Assembly (NCBI GenBank): GCA_029379225.1
Contig: JAQYWR010000061.1
Location: 1-41,127 of the forward strand
Length of the DNA stretch: 41,127 nucleotides
Reading direction: 5' to 3'
Source of the DNA: Nostoc sp. S4
GTDB taxonomy: Bacteria > Cyanobacteriota > Cyanobacteriia > Cyanobacteriales > Nostocaceae
The notes under the pieces are model-generated. The model saw only the letters and a program-made list of their open reading frames with translations. It ran no database searches and was not told where the DNA came from. This document shows positions 1 to 7,878 of this stretch, piece by piece. The position numbers were made by a program, and so were the translations under genes. Positions within the stretch are counted from its first letter, which is position 1. The number at the start of each line of letters is the position of its first letter.

Positions 1-156
1 CCTTTTGTACGTAGTTGTGGTTTTGACATTCATTTTTCCAGGTGCAAGATATGAGAAATAGCGCAAAAGCCGAAAATACAATTGTTTTGACACTTCGACT
101 TCGCTGAGTGTAAACTTTTGACTTAAGAGCAGGGGCTGACCAATGATAACCTTCTC

Positions 157-417
157 TCACTTAATACTGCTAATCTTCCATTCATCTCGATGCATCAGAA
201 CTGGTAGCAGCTTGCTTAAAGAGCGATGAATTATTAGGTAAATCAAACTGCTTAAAGTCAACAGTATGACATTTAAAATCGTCCCGTATGCGTTAATATA
301 CCACCAAAATACTTTGAGTTGTGTTGTACCTAGTTGTATAAACTTGGGTAAATCGCTTAGATTGACGCTATTAGAATTGTGAAAAGATACTGCTGTGTTT
401 TTTTGGGCAATTGTCAT
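157..417 (-). CDS. small hypothetical membrane protein
   Basis: An 86-residue reading frame with an ATG start. A polar N-terminus (about residues 1-35) is followed by a hydrophobic stretch (about 36-65, WWYINAYGTILNVILL onward) that should span the membrane once, then a basic tail. I do not recognise the family. No clear Shine-Dalgarno sequence precedes the ATG, and it stands alone, with the nearest gene about 600 bases away on the other strand. The amino-acid composition looks like a real protein, but a chance frame cannot be excluded. Confidence 0.5.
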   Translation of the reverse strand: MTIAQKNTAVSFHNSNSVNLSDLPKFIQLGTTQLKVFWWYINAYGTILNVILLTLSSLIYLIIHRSLSKLLPVLMHRDEWKISSIK

Positions 418-599
418 TTTAATTACTCATGCATTTACTAACACTGAGGTATTTAATTAAAATACGGTAAAACTATCGACTTAGTGATATATATGTAATA
501 TCTCATAGCTTGATGCAAGAAGCAAGTAACGAGAGTGGAAGATTGGATATTAGTATTGAAAATTAGGTATTTAAAAAATTAGTATGTCACGGTGTCAAT

Positions 600-885
600 A
601 GCGCAAAGTGTGTAGACGCTTCTGCGGCTTCCAGCAGGGTGCGGCGGTCCCTACCGTAGACGCTTTGGGGTGAGGGGGTCGCAGTCTTGGACGCCACATC
701 CTCCAGTTGTGGAAACCCCAAGACCGGAGTGGCTCGGCTTCCTGTCGATTGCGACCCCCCGGGAGGGCTTGCCGGAGGCATCGGAACTTTGCAAGACGAG
801 CAAGGATTTAAAATCTCTAAAAAGCCCTTTCCATAATATTTTTGACTTCACGGTGGTACTTAGTACACCACCGCAAAAATAAACT
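600..885. repeat. repeat-rich intergenic block
   Basis: This GC-rich island lies in otherwise AT-rich spacer upstream of eda. It contains pieces seen elsewhere in the window: GTAGACGCTTCTGCGGCTTC-type segments, an AACCCCAAGACCGGAGTGGC segment, and at 771-797 the motif GGCATCGGAACTTTGCAAGAC, also present in diverged form at 3550-3574 and 20177-20205. A small hairpin (CGGTGGT 851-857 with ACCACCG 867-873) closes the block. Open frames across it are repeat-derived and not credible genes. Confidence 0.7.
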
Positions 886-1023
886 AACCACTTGAAATGT
901 CTAAAACCCTTATGCAACGGTAATTATGAAAAATACATAGCTTGCTTCTCGCGCCCAGGTAAGTATTACCAATTTTGCCAAGCGCTATTAGTCCTCAGTC
1001 CCAAGTCTCCAATCCCCGTCAAA

Positions 1024-1656
1024 ATGGCTAATCAAATTTGGTTATCACAGTTAGAAAAACATCGAGCGATCGCAGTTATCCGCGCTCCTGAAATCGAATT
1101 GGGACGGCAAATGGCGATGGCTGTAGCATCTGGGGGAATGCAGCTAATTGAGATTACCTGGAATAGCGATCGTGCTGGGGAATTAATTGGTCAATTACGT
1201 TCGGAATTACCAGGCTGTACTATTGGCACTGGTACGCTGTTCAATGTGGAGCAGCTACAACAAGCGATCGCTTGTGGAGCGCAATTTCTCTTCACACCCC
1301 ATGTTGACTTTGCAATGATTCAAGCAGCACAAGAAAAGCATGTGCCCATTGTTCCAGGAGGGCTGACTCCCACAGAAATTGTTACCGCTTGGAGTCAAGG
1401 TGCTAGTTGTGTAAAAGTATTTCCCGTGCAAGCGGTGGGTGGGGCTGATTATATTAAAAGTTTACAGGGGCCGCTGGGCAAGATTCCCTTAATTCCTACT
1501 GGCGGCGTCACCCTAGAAAATGCTAAAGAATTTTTAGAAGCAGGAGCGATCGCTGTGGGTTTGAGCAGTGAATTATTTCCGAAAAAGCTGATTCGTGAGG
1601 GAAATTGGCAGGCGATCGCATTAGGGGCAAGAAAGCTGATTCAACAATTAGGTTAA
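1024..1656 (+). CDS. eda: bifunctional KHG/KDPG aldolase
   Basis: A class I aldolase of 210 residues. It is predicted to cleave 2-keto-3-deoxy-6-phosphogluconate to pyruvate and glyceraldehyde 3-phosphate (Entner-Doudoroff step) and/or 4-hydroxy-2-oxoglutarate. Visible family signatures are AVIRAP near the N-terminus, the EITWNS strand with its catalytic-type Glu, GTGTLFN, PGGLTPTEI, the Schiff-base lysine segment SCVKVFPVQAVGG, and the phosphate-binding IPTGGV. The frame is open back to 892, but that part runs through non-conserved intergenic sequence, so I chose the ATG at 1024, which gives the normal family length. It is monocistronic, with repeats upstream. The family call is secure; the balance between KDPG and KHG activity is not readable from sequence. 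Confidence 0.93.
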   Translation: MANQIWLSQLEKHRAIAVIRAPEIELGRQMAMAVASGGMQLIEITWNSDRAGELIGQLRSELPGCTIGTGTLFNVEQLQQAIACGAQFLFTPHVDFAMIQAAQEKHVPIVPGGLTPTEIVTAWSQGASCVKVFPVQAVGGADYIKSLQGPLGKIPLIPTGGVTLENAKEFLEAGAIAVGLSSELFPKKLIREGNWQAIALGARKLIQQLG

Positions 1657-1765
1657 CTTAGAATCAAATCATCAAAAATTCACGTCTATTAAAGTAATAG
1701 ATATGGAAAAGGTGAAAACCGATAACGTTCGGAAGATAGATAATTAGAGTGTGAGTGTATCTAGT

Positions 1766-2281
1766 ATGAAAAGACTGATTTATCCTGACTGGGTGCGTCA
1801 TTTAAAAATACTCTTCGTTGGTACAGCATTGTCTTTAAGTGTTTTTACTACTACTGGAACGAGTGAAGTTTGGGCAAATTCTAAAAATCAAATGATTGCA
1901 CAAACAATCCAGACATTACAACAATCGGATAAGCGCTGGATTCAAATCAATCTTTCCAAGCAACGATTAATAGCTTGGGAAGGTGACAGAGTTGTTTATG
2001 GAAGTGCCATTTCTTCTGGTAAGAAATCCACTCCTACCCTTGTTGGTACCTTTAAGATTCAATCCAAATTCAAAACCACACGAATGCGAGGAGAAAACTA
2101 CGACGTTCCGAACGTTCCTTATGCAATGTTTTACCAAGGGAGCTACGGTATTCACGGAGCTTACTGGCATAAGAAATTTGGCACTCCAGTTAGCCACGGC
2201 TGCATAAATCTTGCACCCAAACATGCTAAATGGCTATTCCAATGGGCATCAGTAGGAACACCAGTAGTTATCCATAAATAG
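1766..2281 (+). CDS. exported L,D-transpeptidase (YkuD domain), copy 1
   Basis: A signal peptide or membrane anchor (about residues 10-36) is followed by a YkuD/ErfK domain running to the C-terminus. The catalytic motif is complete: a His in IHGAYWHKKFGTP, then SHGCINL, with the nucleophilic Cys encoded at 2201-2203. Such enzymes form 3-3 or lipoprotein cross-links in periplasmic peptidoglycan using the Cys. There is no LysM or other wall-binding module, so this is a minimal secreted type (about 171 aa). A GTG at 1751 could add five residues; I prefer the ATG at 1766. A second, clearly paralogous copy lies at 2809-3345 on the same strand, 527 bases downstream, so the pair looks like a tandem duplication with separate promoters. 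Confidence 0.9.
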   Translation: MKRLIYPDWVRHLKILFVGTALSLSVFTTTGTSEVWANSKNQMIAQTIQTLQQSDKRWIQINLSKQRLIAWEGDRVVYGSAISSGKKSTPTLVGTFKIQSKFKTTRMRGENYDVPNVPYAMFYQGSYGIHGAYWHKKFGTPVSHGCINLAPKHAKWLFQWASVGTPVVIHK

Positions 2282-2345
2282 TAAGTAAACCAGCCAAAAG
2301 CCAATTTTGACAAAATTATAAATAACTACAAATCAAGATAATTGA

Positions 2346-2379
2346 GAGATTCCCAGCATAAAATATTGCTAGGAATCTC
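2346..2379. terminator. hairpin downstream of L,D-transpeptidase copy 1
   Basis: GAGATTCCCAGCA (2346-2358) pairs with TGCTAGGAATCTC (2367-2379): 13 positions with one mismatch and an 8-nt loop. No T-run follows, so it could be a weak terminator, an mRNA 3' stabiliser or simply a dispersed palindrome. Confidence 0.45.
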
Positions 2380-2808
2380 CGGAATCGAAATTACTCAACT
2401 TTAAGTAAAATATAGAGTAGGCTATAGATTTGAAATTTTGGCTCAAAAATATTTTCTAAAAGTATCCAAAATACTATCTATTTCATTTTAGTATGCTACG
2501 ATTTTCCTAAAATGAATAAGCGTAAATCTGACAAGTTTTATATTAAATCGTCAATGCAAATATTAAATTGGGGAAAGTTTGCATTGGTGTAATCAAATTA
2601 CAGATTTTTTTGCCAAAGTTGTTATTGGTCATTAGTCATTATTGAATAACAAAGGACAAATGACAAATAACAAAGGACAAATCTGCAATATCAACGGATA
2701 AATTGCGTAAATCCTCTACAGTCAGCTAGAAGTTTTTCTAGAAATTTGTAGTGTTCTAGAAAATTACTTCACTTGATGATTTTTACGTAGTTTAGAAGGT
2801 GAGGCATA
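2380..2808. other. intergenic region with short repeats upstream of L,D-transpeptidase copy 2
   Basis: This AT-rich spacer holds no gene that I can see. At 2628-2682 there is a run of near-repeats (AACAAAGGACAAATGACAAA type) preceded by its approximate inverse TCATTAGTCATT, a common Nostocales spacer pattern. At 2726, 2738 and 2756 the word CTAGAA occurs three times just before the gene, at spacings of 12 and 18 bases, which might be a regulatory array. A clear AAGGTGAGG ribosome-binding site (2797-2805) precedes the ATG at 2809. Confidence 0.5.
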
Positions 2809-3345
2809 ATGCAAACCTGGATTCGCAGTGGTGAAATTCGTTCTTCAAAAACTTTTTGTACAGGTGTGGCATTAATGGTAGCGACTTTATTTTCTTGGTC
2901 ACCGCCGTTAGCAAGTACCCCTAACTCTACTACAGCCAAAGCCACATCGGTCGCTGAAAACAGCATCACTGTATCTAGTATCAGCCAATCCCAACCTCGC
3001 TGGATTGAAATAGACTTATCAGAACAACGCTTACGTGGATGGGAGAGTAATAAACTCGTTTATTCATACCGAATTTCCACAGGCAAGCGATCGACTCCTA
3101 CACCCATAGGTAGATTTCGGATTAACTCTAAGTATCGTACTCACCGGATGCGAGGCAGAGGCTACGATATTCCTGACGTTCCTTACACAATGTATTTCTA
3201 CAGAGGCTACGCTATCCACGGTGCCTACTGGCATAATCGTTTTGGGACTCCAATCAGCCACGGTTGCGTAAATTTACCTGTTAAGCAAGCTCGTAATCTT
3301 TACAACTGGGCTGCAACGGGAACTTTAGTAGTGGTGCATAGATAA
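2809..3345 (+). CDS. exported L,D-transpeptidase (YkuD domain), copy 2
   Basis: A 178-residue paralogue of the gene at 1766-2281. It has an N-terminal hydrophobic export segment (about 18-37) followed by a YkuD domain. The motif IHGAYWHNRFGTPISHGCVN carries the catalytic His and Cys (Cys codon 3265-3267). Both copies share the layout RWI(E/Q)I(D/N)LS...QRL near the domain start and a conserved RMRG...YD(I/V)P(D/N)VPY stretch. Likely role: periplasmic peptidoglycan cross-linking or attachment. The start is well supported by AAGGTGAGG five to twelve bases upstream. Spacer content differs from copy 1, so the two may be expressed under different conditions. Confidence 0.9.
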   Translation: MQTWIRSGEIRSSKTFCTGVALMVATLFSWSPPLASTPNSTTAKATSVAENSITVSSISQSQPRWIEIDLSEQRLRGWESNKLVYSYRISTGKRSTPTPIGRFRINSKYRTHRMRGRGYDIPDVPYTMYFYRGYAIHGAYWHNRFGTPISHGCVNLPVKQARNLYNWAATGTLVVVHR

Positions 3346-3482
3346 TACCATTTTGGATTGTCGAAGAGTTAGTCATAATCGCTTTTGGCAATCCAGTTTA
3401 ATCTGTGCCAATCAAAGCGATCGTTTTGCTCAGGCGACAGTACACATGAGGATTTAGGAGCTAGTCATCAGTTATCAGTCAT

Positions 3483-3622
3483 TAGACCTCTTGGATAAAT
3501 ATTTTTTATATCACGCTCCAGGCGCAGCGGAAAGTCTGAGTGCCGGCTTCCGGCAATCAGAACTTTCCAAGACAGAGGCGCTCCACAATAGAATGCAAGG
3601 AAGGACTTTTGCAAGAGGTCTA
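3483..3622. mobile_element. 140-bp MITE-like element with terminal inverted repeats
   Basis: TAGACCTCTTG (3483-3493) is exactly inverted at 3612-3622 as CAAGAGGTCTA. The outer TA on both sides fits the TA target duplication of IS630/Tc1-type elements. The inside is non-coding and contains the family motif ending in AACTTTCCAAGAC (3550-3574), shared in diverged form with 771-797 and 20177-20205. It sits between copy 2 of the L,D-transpeptidase and the 3' end of the CHAT gene. The element call rests on structure only. Confidence 0.6.
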
Positions 3623-3645
3623 TTAATTTATTTCTTGGAGTTATC

Positions 3646-6411
3646 TTACAACCAATTGCCAATCAACACATAAGGAGACCAAAAGCTTGGTGCCTTGTAG
3701 TTAGGATGTTGCAGCAGTTTTAGCTGGGCGCGGTGGACTGCTTCGGCTTTAGTGATTTTGCCACTTTTGAGTTCTTGATAGAAAGTACTTACAAACATTG
3801 CCGTTGACTTATCATCAATTTGCCAGAGAGAGGCGATGGTACTGCGTGCGCCGGCTCGAACAGCTGCTCCTGCTAAACCGAGTGCAGCGCGGCTGTCTCC
3901 TGTTGCTGTCTGGCAAGCACTTAAGACTAATAGCTCTACTATACTTTTACTTTGACTGCGGAAGAGAGTATCGAAATCTTTGACGTTAATCTGACCATCA
4001 AAATCCAAAATAAAAGTATCCTCAAGGCGAGAACTAAACTGACCGTGGGTTGCCAAATGTACAATGTTGAATGAAGTCGCAGCAATTTCATTCTCTAAAT
4101 TTTTTTTCTTAAAATCCCCATCCAGCAAACTTGTTGTTGAAACTCCCGCTTTGCTAATACCGTCGAATTCAAATTTTATCCCAAGTAATGGAGGAAACTT
4201 GAATCCTGGCGGGGGTTGAGTCAATCCTGCGGTGAGAGCTACTAATTTCTGTTTCACCAGCGGTTTTGGGTCTAGGAGTTGCAGACCGACACTTAGACCA
4301 ATTGCATATTTCTCTACTAAGTATTGGTTGCCATCGTAGAGAGCAGACATTGGTATATTACGTAATACGCCATCAAGAACAAATACTAGGGTATTAACTT
4401 TATTTTGTTGCAATTGCAACTCAATAGGCTTGAGTAGCCAGCCATAAACTTCTTCTGACTGAGTTTTAACAATTTTGGTGGCAGTGGGATTAACAAGATT
4501 TTTTCGCAGTTTTAATAAGAGTTTTTCTACTTCTGATTGGGAAATTTTAGTACTGTAATTTTGCAGGGGTTGTTTGGGAATTTTGACAATTACCTGGAGT
4601 TCTTGCGGAAGAATAATTGGATAGACAATGGCAGCGCTAGAAGTATCTTGGTCTACCACTTTATCTAGGACTACTCTTTGACCTTGCAGACAAGCTTCGC
4701 GAAAGAAGTCATCCAATTCTGCTAGTTGGAGTGCTTCGATGCGCTCGCGCGCTTTTTCTAATATTTTCTCATCTGCTTTTCCTTGTTGAGATTGCAGCAA
4801 TAATTCTACTGACTGTCGGTAAACGGGTTCCACGCTATCCCGAAAGTTGAATTGCACATCTTGATTAACTATGTCGTTACTTACTATTAAATCTTTACGC
4901 AAAGGCTGGAGAGTTTCTACAGCTGCATCATAAGCGGCGATCGCACCATTAATATCTTTTTGTGCCCGGAGTAATCTACCTAACTGCCACTCTAATGTAT
5001 ACGTAATTTCTGGTGCATTGCTACTCTGTGCCAAAGCTAATCCTTGCAGAGTTAGGTCTTTTGCCTCCGACCACCGTCCACTTTCTTCGTACAAACCACC
5101 TAAACTTTTAAAGGCATAGGCTTCTGCTCGCTTATCACTTAAGGTGTGGGATTGCTCGATAGCATTGGCGAGTAATACTGCTGAGTGTCCAGTGCTAAGT
5201 GAGGAGGAAGAATTTTTAATTAATATATGGGAATTATTATTGTGGACTTTTGCTAAGTTTTGTGCATAGTTAATCCGGGCATAGATGCTAGCACGGCTGA
5301 GGGGGAGTTGGTCGAGTTGAGGTTCAATGGATGGTAAAAGAGTTTGAACCTCTGTCCATTGTTTGTCTTCGATGAGTAAGCTCAAGATATTGAGTTGCGC
5401 TTGGACTATTGTTAAGGGTGAGGGAGAAGTTACAACTGTTTGTTGATAGTAAGCGATCGCATTTGTCTTATCTTGTCGTTTACGAGCATTATTCCCTAAA
5501 CTGAACAGACTTGCGGCAATATCTACACTTGATTGCATGTTTCGAGCAATTGTTAAACTTTCTTCTAAGACTTGGCGTGACTTTTTCAAATCGCCCACTA
5601 CCAAAAGTGCATCACCAAGCGATCGCAAACTCATTGTCTTTTCTTTAGAATCTCGTTGAGATTTTAACGTCTGACTAACTTTCTCAAGTATTTTGATTGC
5701 ACGAGGGTAAAATCCTTGAGCTTGCCACGCTTGTGCTTGATTGATCAGCGATCGCACTACACCATTTCGATCGTCTACTTGTTTATAAACTTCTTCCGTC
5801 TTTTCCCAAGTTGCTAAAGCTGCCTCAGCCCGTCCCATTGATAGTTGTAGACTACCTTGAATATTCAGCGATTGGGCCAATATTAGCAGAATTTTTTTAT
5901 CCTCTCCTTTGAGCAAATTTAAGCTTTCTGTAATTGCCTGCTGCGCCTGATTCCATTCACCAAGCTGCTGATAAGTCAGGGAAAGATTACTCAATGTCTC
6001 TGCTAATTTCAGATTATCTCCTTGCTGCCGATATACCTGGATAGCTTGTTGCAACACTTTTACTGCTTGGACAAAGTTTCTAGCATCGTATAAAAATTTG
6101 CCTTGTTGTACTAGGGAAGCGGCATCAGTAGCTACAATTGGCGACGTAGTAGTGTTAATTGGCAGTTGGGTTGAAGAATTGATTGAGCTAGGAACTTTTG
6201 CCAGCACAGGTGAATTGAGAATACATAGCAAACCCATTAGGAAGTAGAAGGACAAACGTATTACTTTTTGCCTTTGAACTTTTAGAAAATTTGCGCCAAA
6301 AATCCTAGTTTTTTTAATCACGGGCATGGCAAAAGATGGGTAACAAATATGACCTAGAAGATTAACTGTAAGTGCTTGGACTACCAGGGTAATGTTACCA
6401 TTTGCATTCAT
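3646..6411 (-). CDS. TPR-CHAT domain protein, exported or membrane-anchored
   Basis: A 921-residue protein. A hydrophobic segment at about 45-70 (FYFLMGLLCILNSPVLAKV) looks like a signal peptide. Tetratricopeptide-type helical repeats fill about residues 90-500, and a C-terminal CHAT (caspase-HetF-associated) domain spans about 600-921. The CHAT dyad is intact: His in HLATHG (about residue 789) and Cys in LSACQT (about residue 833), so a caspase-like protease activity is plausible. The ATG at 6411 has an AGGA/AGG element upstream; an alternative ATG at 6327 (MPVIKK) removes 28 residues but leaves the signal segment. The next gene upstream on the same strand is a sigma factor, about 550 bases away behind a terminator. 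Substrate unknown; CHAT proteins are numerous in filamentous cyanobacteria. Confidence 0.88.
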   Translation of the reverse strand: MNANGNITLVVQALTVNLLGHICYPSFAMPVIKKTRIFGANFLKVQRQKVIRLSFYFLMGLLCILNSPVLAKVPSSINSSTQLPINTTTSPIVATDAASLVQQGKFLYDARNFVQAVKVLQQAIQVYRQQGDNLKLAETLSNLSLTYQQLGEWNQAQQAITESLNLLKGEDKKILLILAQSLNIQGSLQLSMGRAEAALATWEKTEEVYKQVDDRNGVVRSLINQAQAWQAQGFYPRAIKILEKVSQTLKSQRDSKEKTMSLRSLGDALLVVGDLKKSRQVLEESLTIARNMQSSVDIAASLFSLGNNARKRQDKTNAIAYYQQTVVTSPSPLTIVQAQLNILSLLIEDKQWTEVQTLLPSIEPQLDQLPLSRASIYARINYAQNLAKVHNNNSHILIKNSSSSLSTGHSAVLLANAIEQSHTLSDKRAEAYAFKSLGGLYEESGRWSEAKDLTLQGLALAQSSNAPEITYTLEWQLGRLLRAQKDINGAIAAYDAAVETLQPLRKDLIVSNDIVNQDVQFNFRDSVEPVYRQSVELLLQSQQGKADEKILEKARERIEALQLAELDDFFREACLQGQRVVLDKVVDQDTSSAAIVYPIILPQELQVIVKIPKQPLQNYSTKISQSEVEKLLLKLRKNLVNPTATKIVKTQSEEVYGWLLKPIELQLQQNKVNTLVFVLDGVLRNIPMSALYDGNQYLVEKYAIGLSVGLQLLDPKPLVKQKLVALTAGLTQPPPGFKFPPLLGIKFEFDGISKAGVSTTSLLDGDFKKKNLENEIAATSFNIVHLATHGQFSSRLEDTFILDFDGQINVKDFDTLFRSQSKSIVELLVLSACQTATGDSRAALGLAGAAVRAGARSTIASLWQIDDKSTAMFVSTFYQELKSGKITKAEAVHRAQLKLLQHPNYKAPSFWSPYVLIGNWL

Positions 6412-6882
6412 TACCTATTCCTAAGCTTTTACAATCTTATTTATCAGGACTTGGTAATAGTTTTATTCTTTTTAAGCTATTTTTATCTAAGTCTCAGTTT
6501 TAGTGAAGTTTTTCACCTACTTAATTATTATGTTCACTAGTATGTTTTCAGACCACTAAGCTTTCTCAGTTTAGTTGCCCAAGCAGCCTTTTTTTCATTA
6601 AATAAAATGCACGAAAGTAAATTTTTGTCATCAATCAATGGTATATTTATTGATAATAATTATATAAATTTATATCAGTCCTAAATTATTTGCTAAGAAT
6701 AAATCCCGGACTTCTTAAAGAAGTCCGGGGTCTGAGCTTTTCAATTTTCACAAATCAAATAGGAATCGTATATATAACTTAGGTATCTGTTTTGAGTTAT
6801 CGTTTATTCATTCGCCACTGACACAGAATTCAATTGTATGTTCTCGCGACTGACGCATGTATTCTGTTTTAGGGACTAACAA
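6412..6882. other. intergenic region between sigma-factor and CHAT genes
   Basis: This AT-rich spacer of about 470 bases has no credible ORF. It holds the perfect palindrome listed at 6705-6729 and, at 6805-6865, two similar CGC(C)ACTGAC / CGCGACTGAC segments. It probably carries the promoter of the CHAT gene. Confidence 0.5.
6705..6729. repeat. perfect 25-bp palindrome (12-bp arms)
   Basis: CCCGGACTTCTT (6705-6716) and AAGAAGTCCGGG (6718-6729) are exact inverted repeats separated by one base. On the + strand a T-containing stretch follows only after several bases. It resembles the dispersed REP-like palindromes of cyanobacterial spacers rather than a dedicated terminator, though it could stop transcription in either direction. 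Confidence 0.7.
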
Positions 6883-6884
6883 AT

Positions 6885-6914
6885 AAAAAAGACTGACATG
6901 GTTTTCACGTCAGT
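6885..6914 (-). terminator. intrinsic terminator of the sigma-factor gene
   Basis: Read on the minus strand, ACTGACGTG (6914-6906) pairs with CATGTCAGT (6900-6892) with one G-T wobble and a 5-nt AAAAC loop. It is followed by C and then TTTTTT (6890-6885). It lies about 50 bases beyond the stop codon of the gene ending at 6963, so that gene is probably terminated before the downstream CHAT gene. Confidence 0.8.
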
Positions 6915-6962
6915 TTCTTTAACTTTGGGATCGTTAGCAGACTAACACCTCCTGCTGTTTAT

Positions 6963-7613
6963 TCATAACAAGCCCTCCGACTGGGCGAATTTACGCAAAC
7001 GCGGTAGACATTGGCGCTGATAAAAACTGCTCAAAGTCGGAATTGACAGTCCAAATTCCTCAGACAACTCTCTCCAGCTAACTTCTGGGGGTAGGCGTTT
7101 GAGAATTAACACCTGACAATTTACGTCTGAACGCCCTTTGATGCAAGTACTGCGGAGTTCTCCATCAGAGTCCGTCCTGACCCAACTCTCCAAGTCTTCC
7201 AGAATTGGAGGTGCTTCCGGGTTAGCCGGGAGGTTATCTACAGGATCGATAGTTTCAGTTGTTCCACCGGATGTGGACTGACGAACCCTAAGAGGGACTG
7301 TTATCGCTTGTTCGCGGTTTTGGTTGAGGTAAAAGTCTTGTAGCCTCCGTTTTAGATAAGCATTCAGCCAGGTGATCACAGTACCATAAGCAGGGTCATA
7401 TATTTGACCTGTCAAACCTTCACAAACATTACGGCAGAAATACAACCAAGTTTGTTGTAGTGCGTCTTGATAATAGGGAGTACTATCTCTCCAGAGTCTA
7501 CTTGCTGTCAAACGAATAATTTGCGTGAGCAGCTTCTGACGCTGAGGGCTTCCGGGTGGGTATCCACAGGCTTCAGTAACTAAGCGGCGTAGCTGTTCAT
7601 CGAATTGAACCAT
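6963..7613 (-). CDS. sigma-70 family RNA polymerase sigma factor (ECF-like)
   Basis: A 216-residue protein from the ATG at 7613; a TTG at 7631 would add six residues but has less support. The first 110 residues resemble sigma region 2: YYQDALQQTWLYFCRNV, then YDPAYGTVITWLNAYLKRRL with the aromatic, basic -10-reading character, although sequence similarity to classical factors is weak. A variable Pro/Asp-rich linker (about 115-160) leads to a C-terminal helix-turn-helix like region 4 (PPEVSWRELSEEFGLSIPTL). The family is seen in cyanobacteria, often near TPR or CHAT proteins. No anti-sigma gene is adjacent. The gene ends in a good intrinsic terminator at 6885-6914. Confidence 0.75.
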   Translation of the reverse strand: MVQFDEQLRRLVTEACGYPPGSPQRQKLLTQIIRLTASRLWRDSTPYYQDALQQTWLYFCRNVCEGLTGQIYDPAYGTVITWLNAYLKRRLQDFYLNQNREQAITVPLRVRQSTSGGTTETIDPVDNLPANPEAPPILEDLESWVRTDSDGELRSTCIKGRSDVNCQVLILKRLPPEVSWRELSEEFGLSIPTLSSFYQRQCLPRLRKFAQSEGLL

Positions 7614-7723
7614 GACAATCTTGAGGAACAAAGCAAGAATATCTTAGTATTGCGTATAACAACGCCTTAGAAAATTACCTTTCGTCACGATATGGGGCAT
7701 GGGGCATTGCGACTGTTATAGCA

Positions 7724-7762
7724 GGAGGCAGCTATGTTGGAGGCAGTTCTTGCTGGAGGCAG
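7724..7762. repeat. triplicated GGAGGCAG direct repeat
   Basis: GGAGGCAG occurs at 7724-7731, 7739-7746 and 7755-7762, with different 7-8 base spacers, in the gap between the divergent-facing DUF2330 3' end and the sigma-factor start. This is a common type of short spacer repeat in Nostoc relatives; no function is evident. Confidence 0.5.
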
Positions 7763-7878
7763 GAAGTAGAACTATTACTATTCCTAGCATTCACGCTTGT
7801 CATTTTGTCCTAAAGGGTGTGACTACAGCTATGGCTGTTGAGTGTTGATTGAGGACTTATTGTTCTCCCTATCTGCCG

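Noticed and set aside
587..917. Overlapping open frames on both strands upstream of eda
   Set aside because: They run through repeat sequence; biased codon content, no motifs, no ribosome-binding site.
892..1023. 44-codon N-terminal extension of eda
   Set aside because: Composed of spacer-type sequence with no family similarity; the ATG at 1024 gives the normal length.
7724..7762. Possible CRISPR-like array of GGAGGCAG
   Set aside because: Repeats are only 8 bases with 7-8 base spacers, far below any CRISPR geometry.
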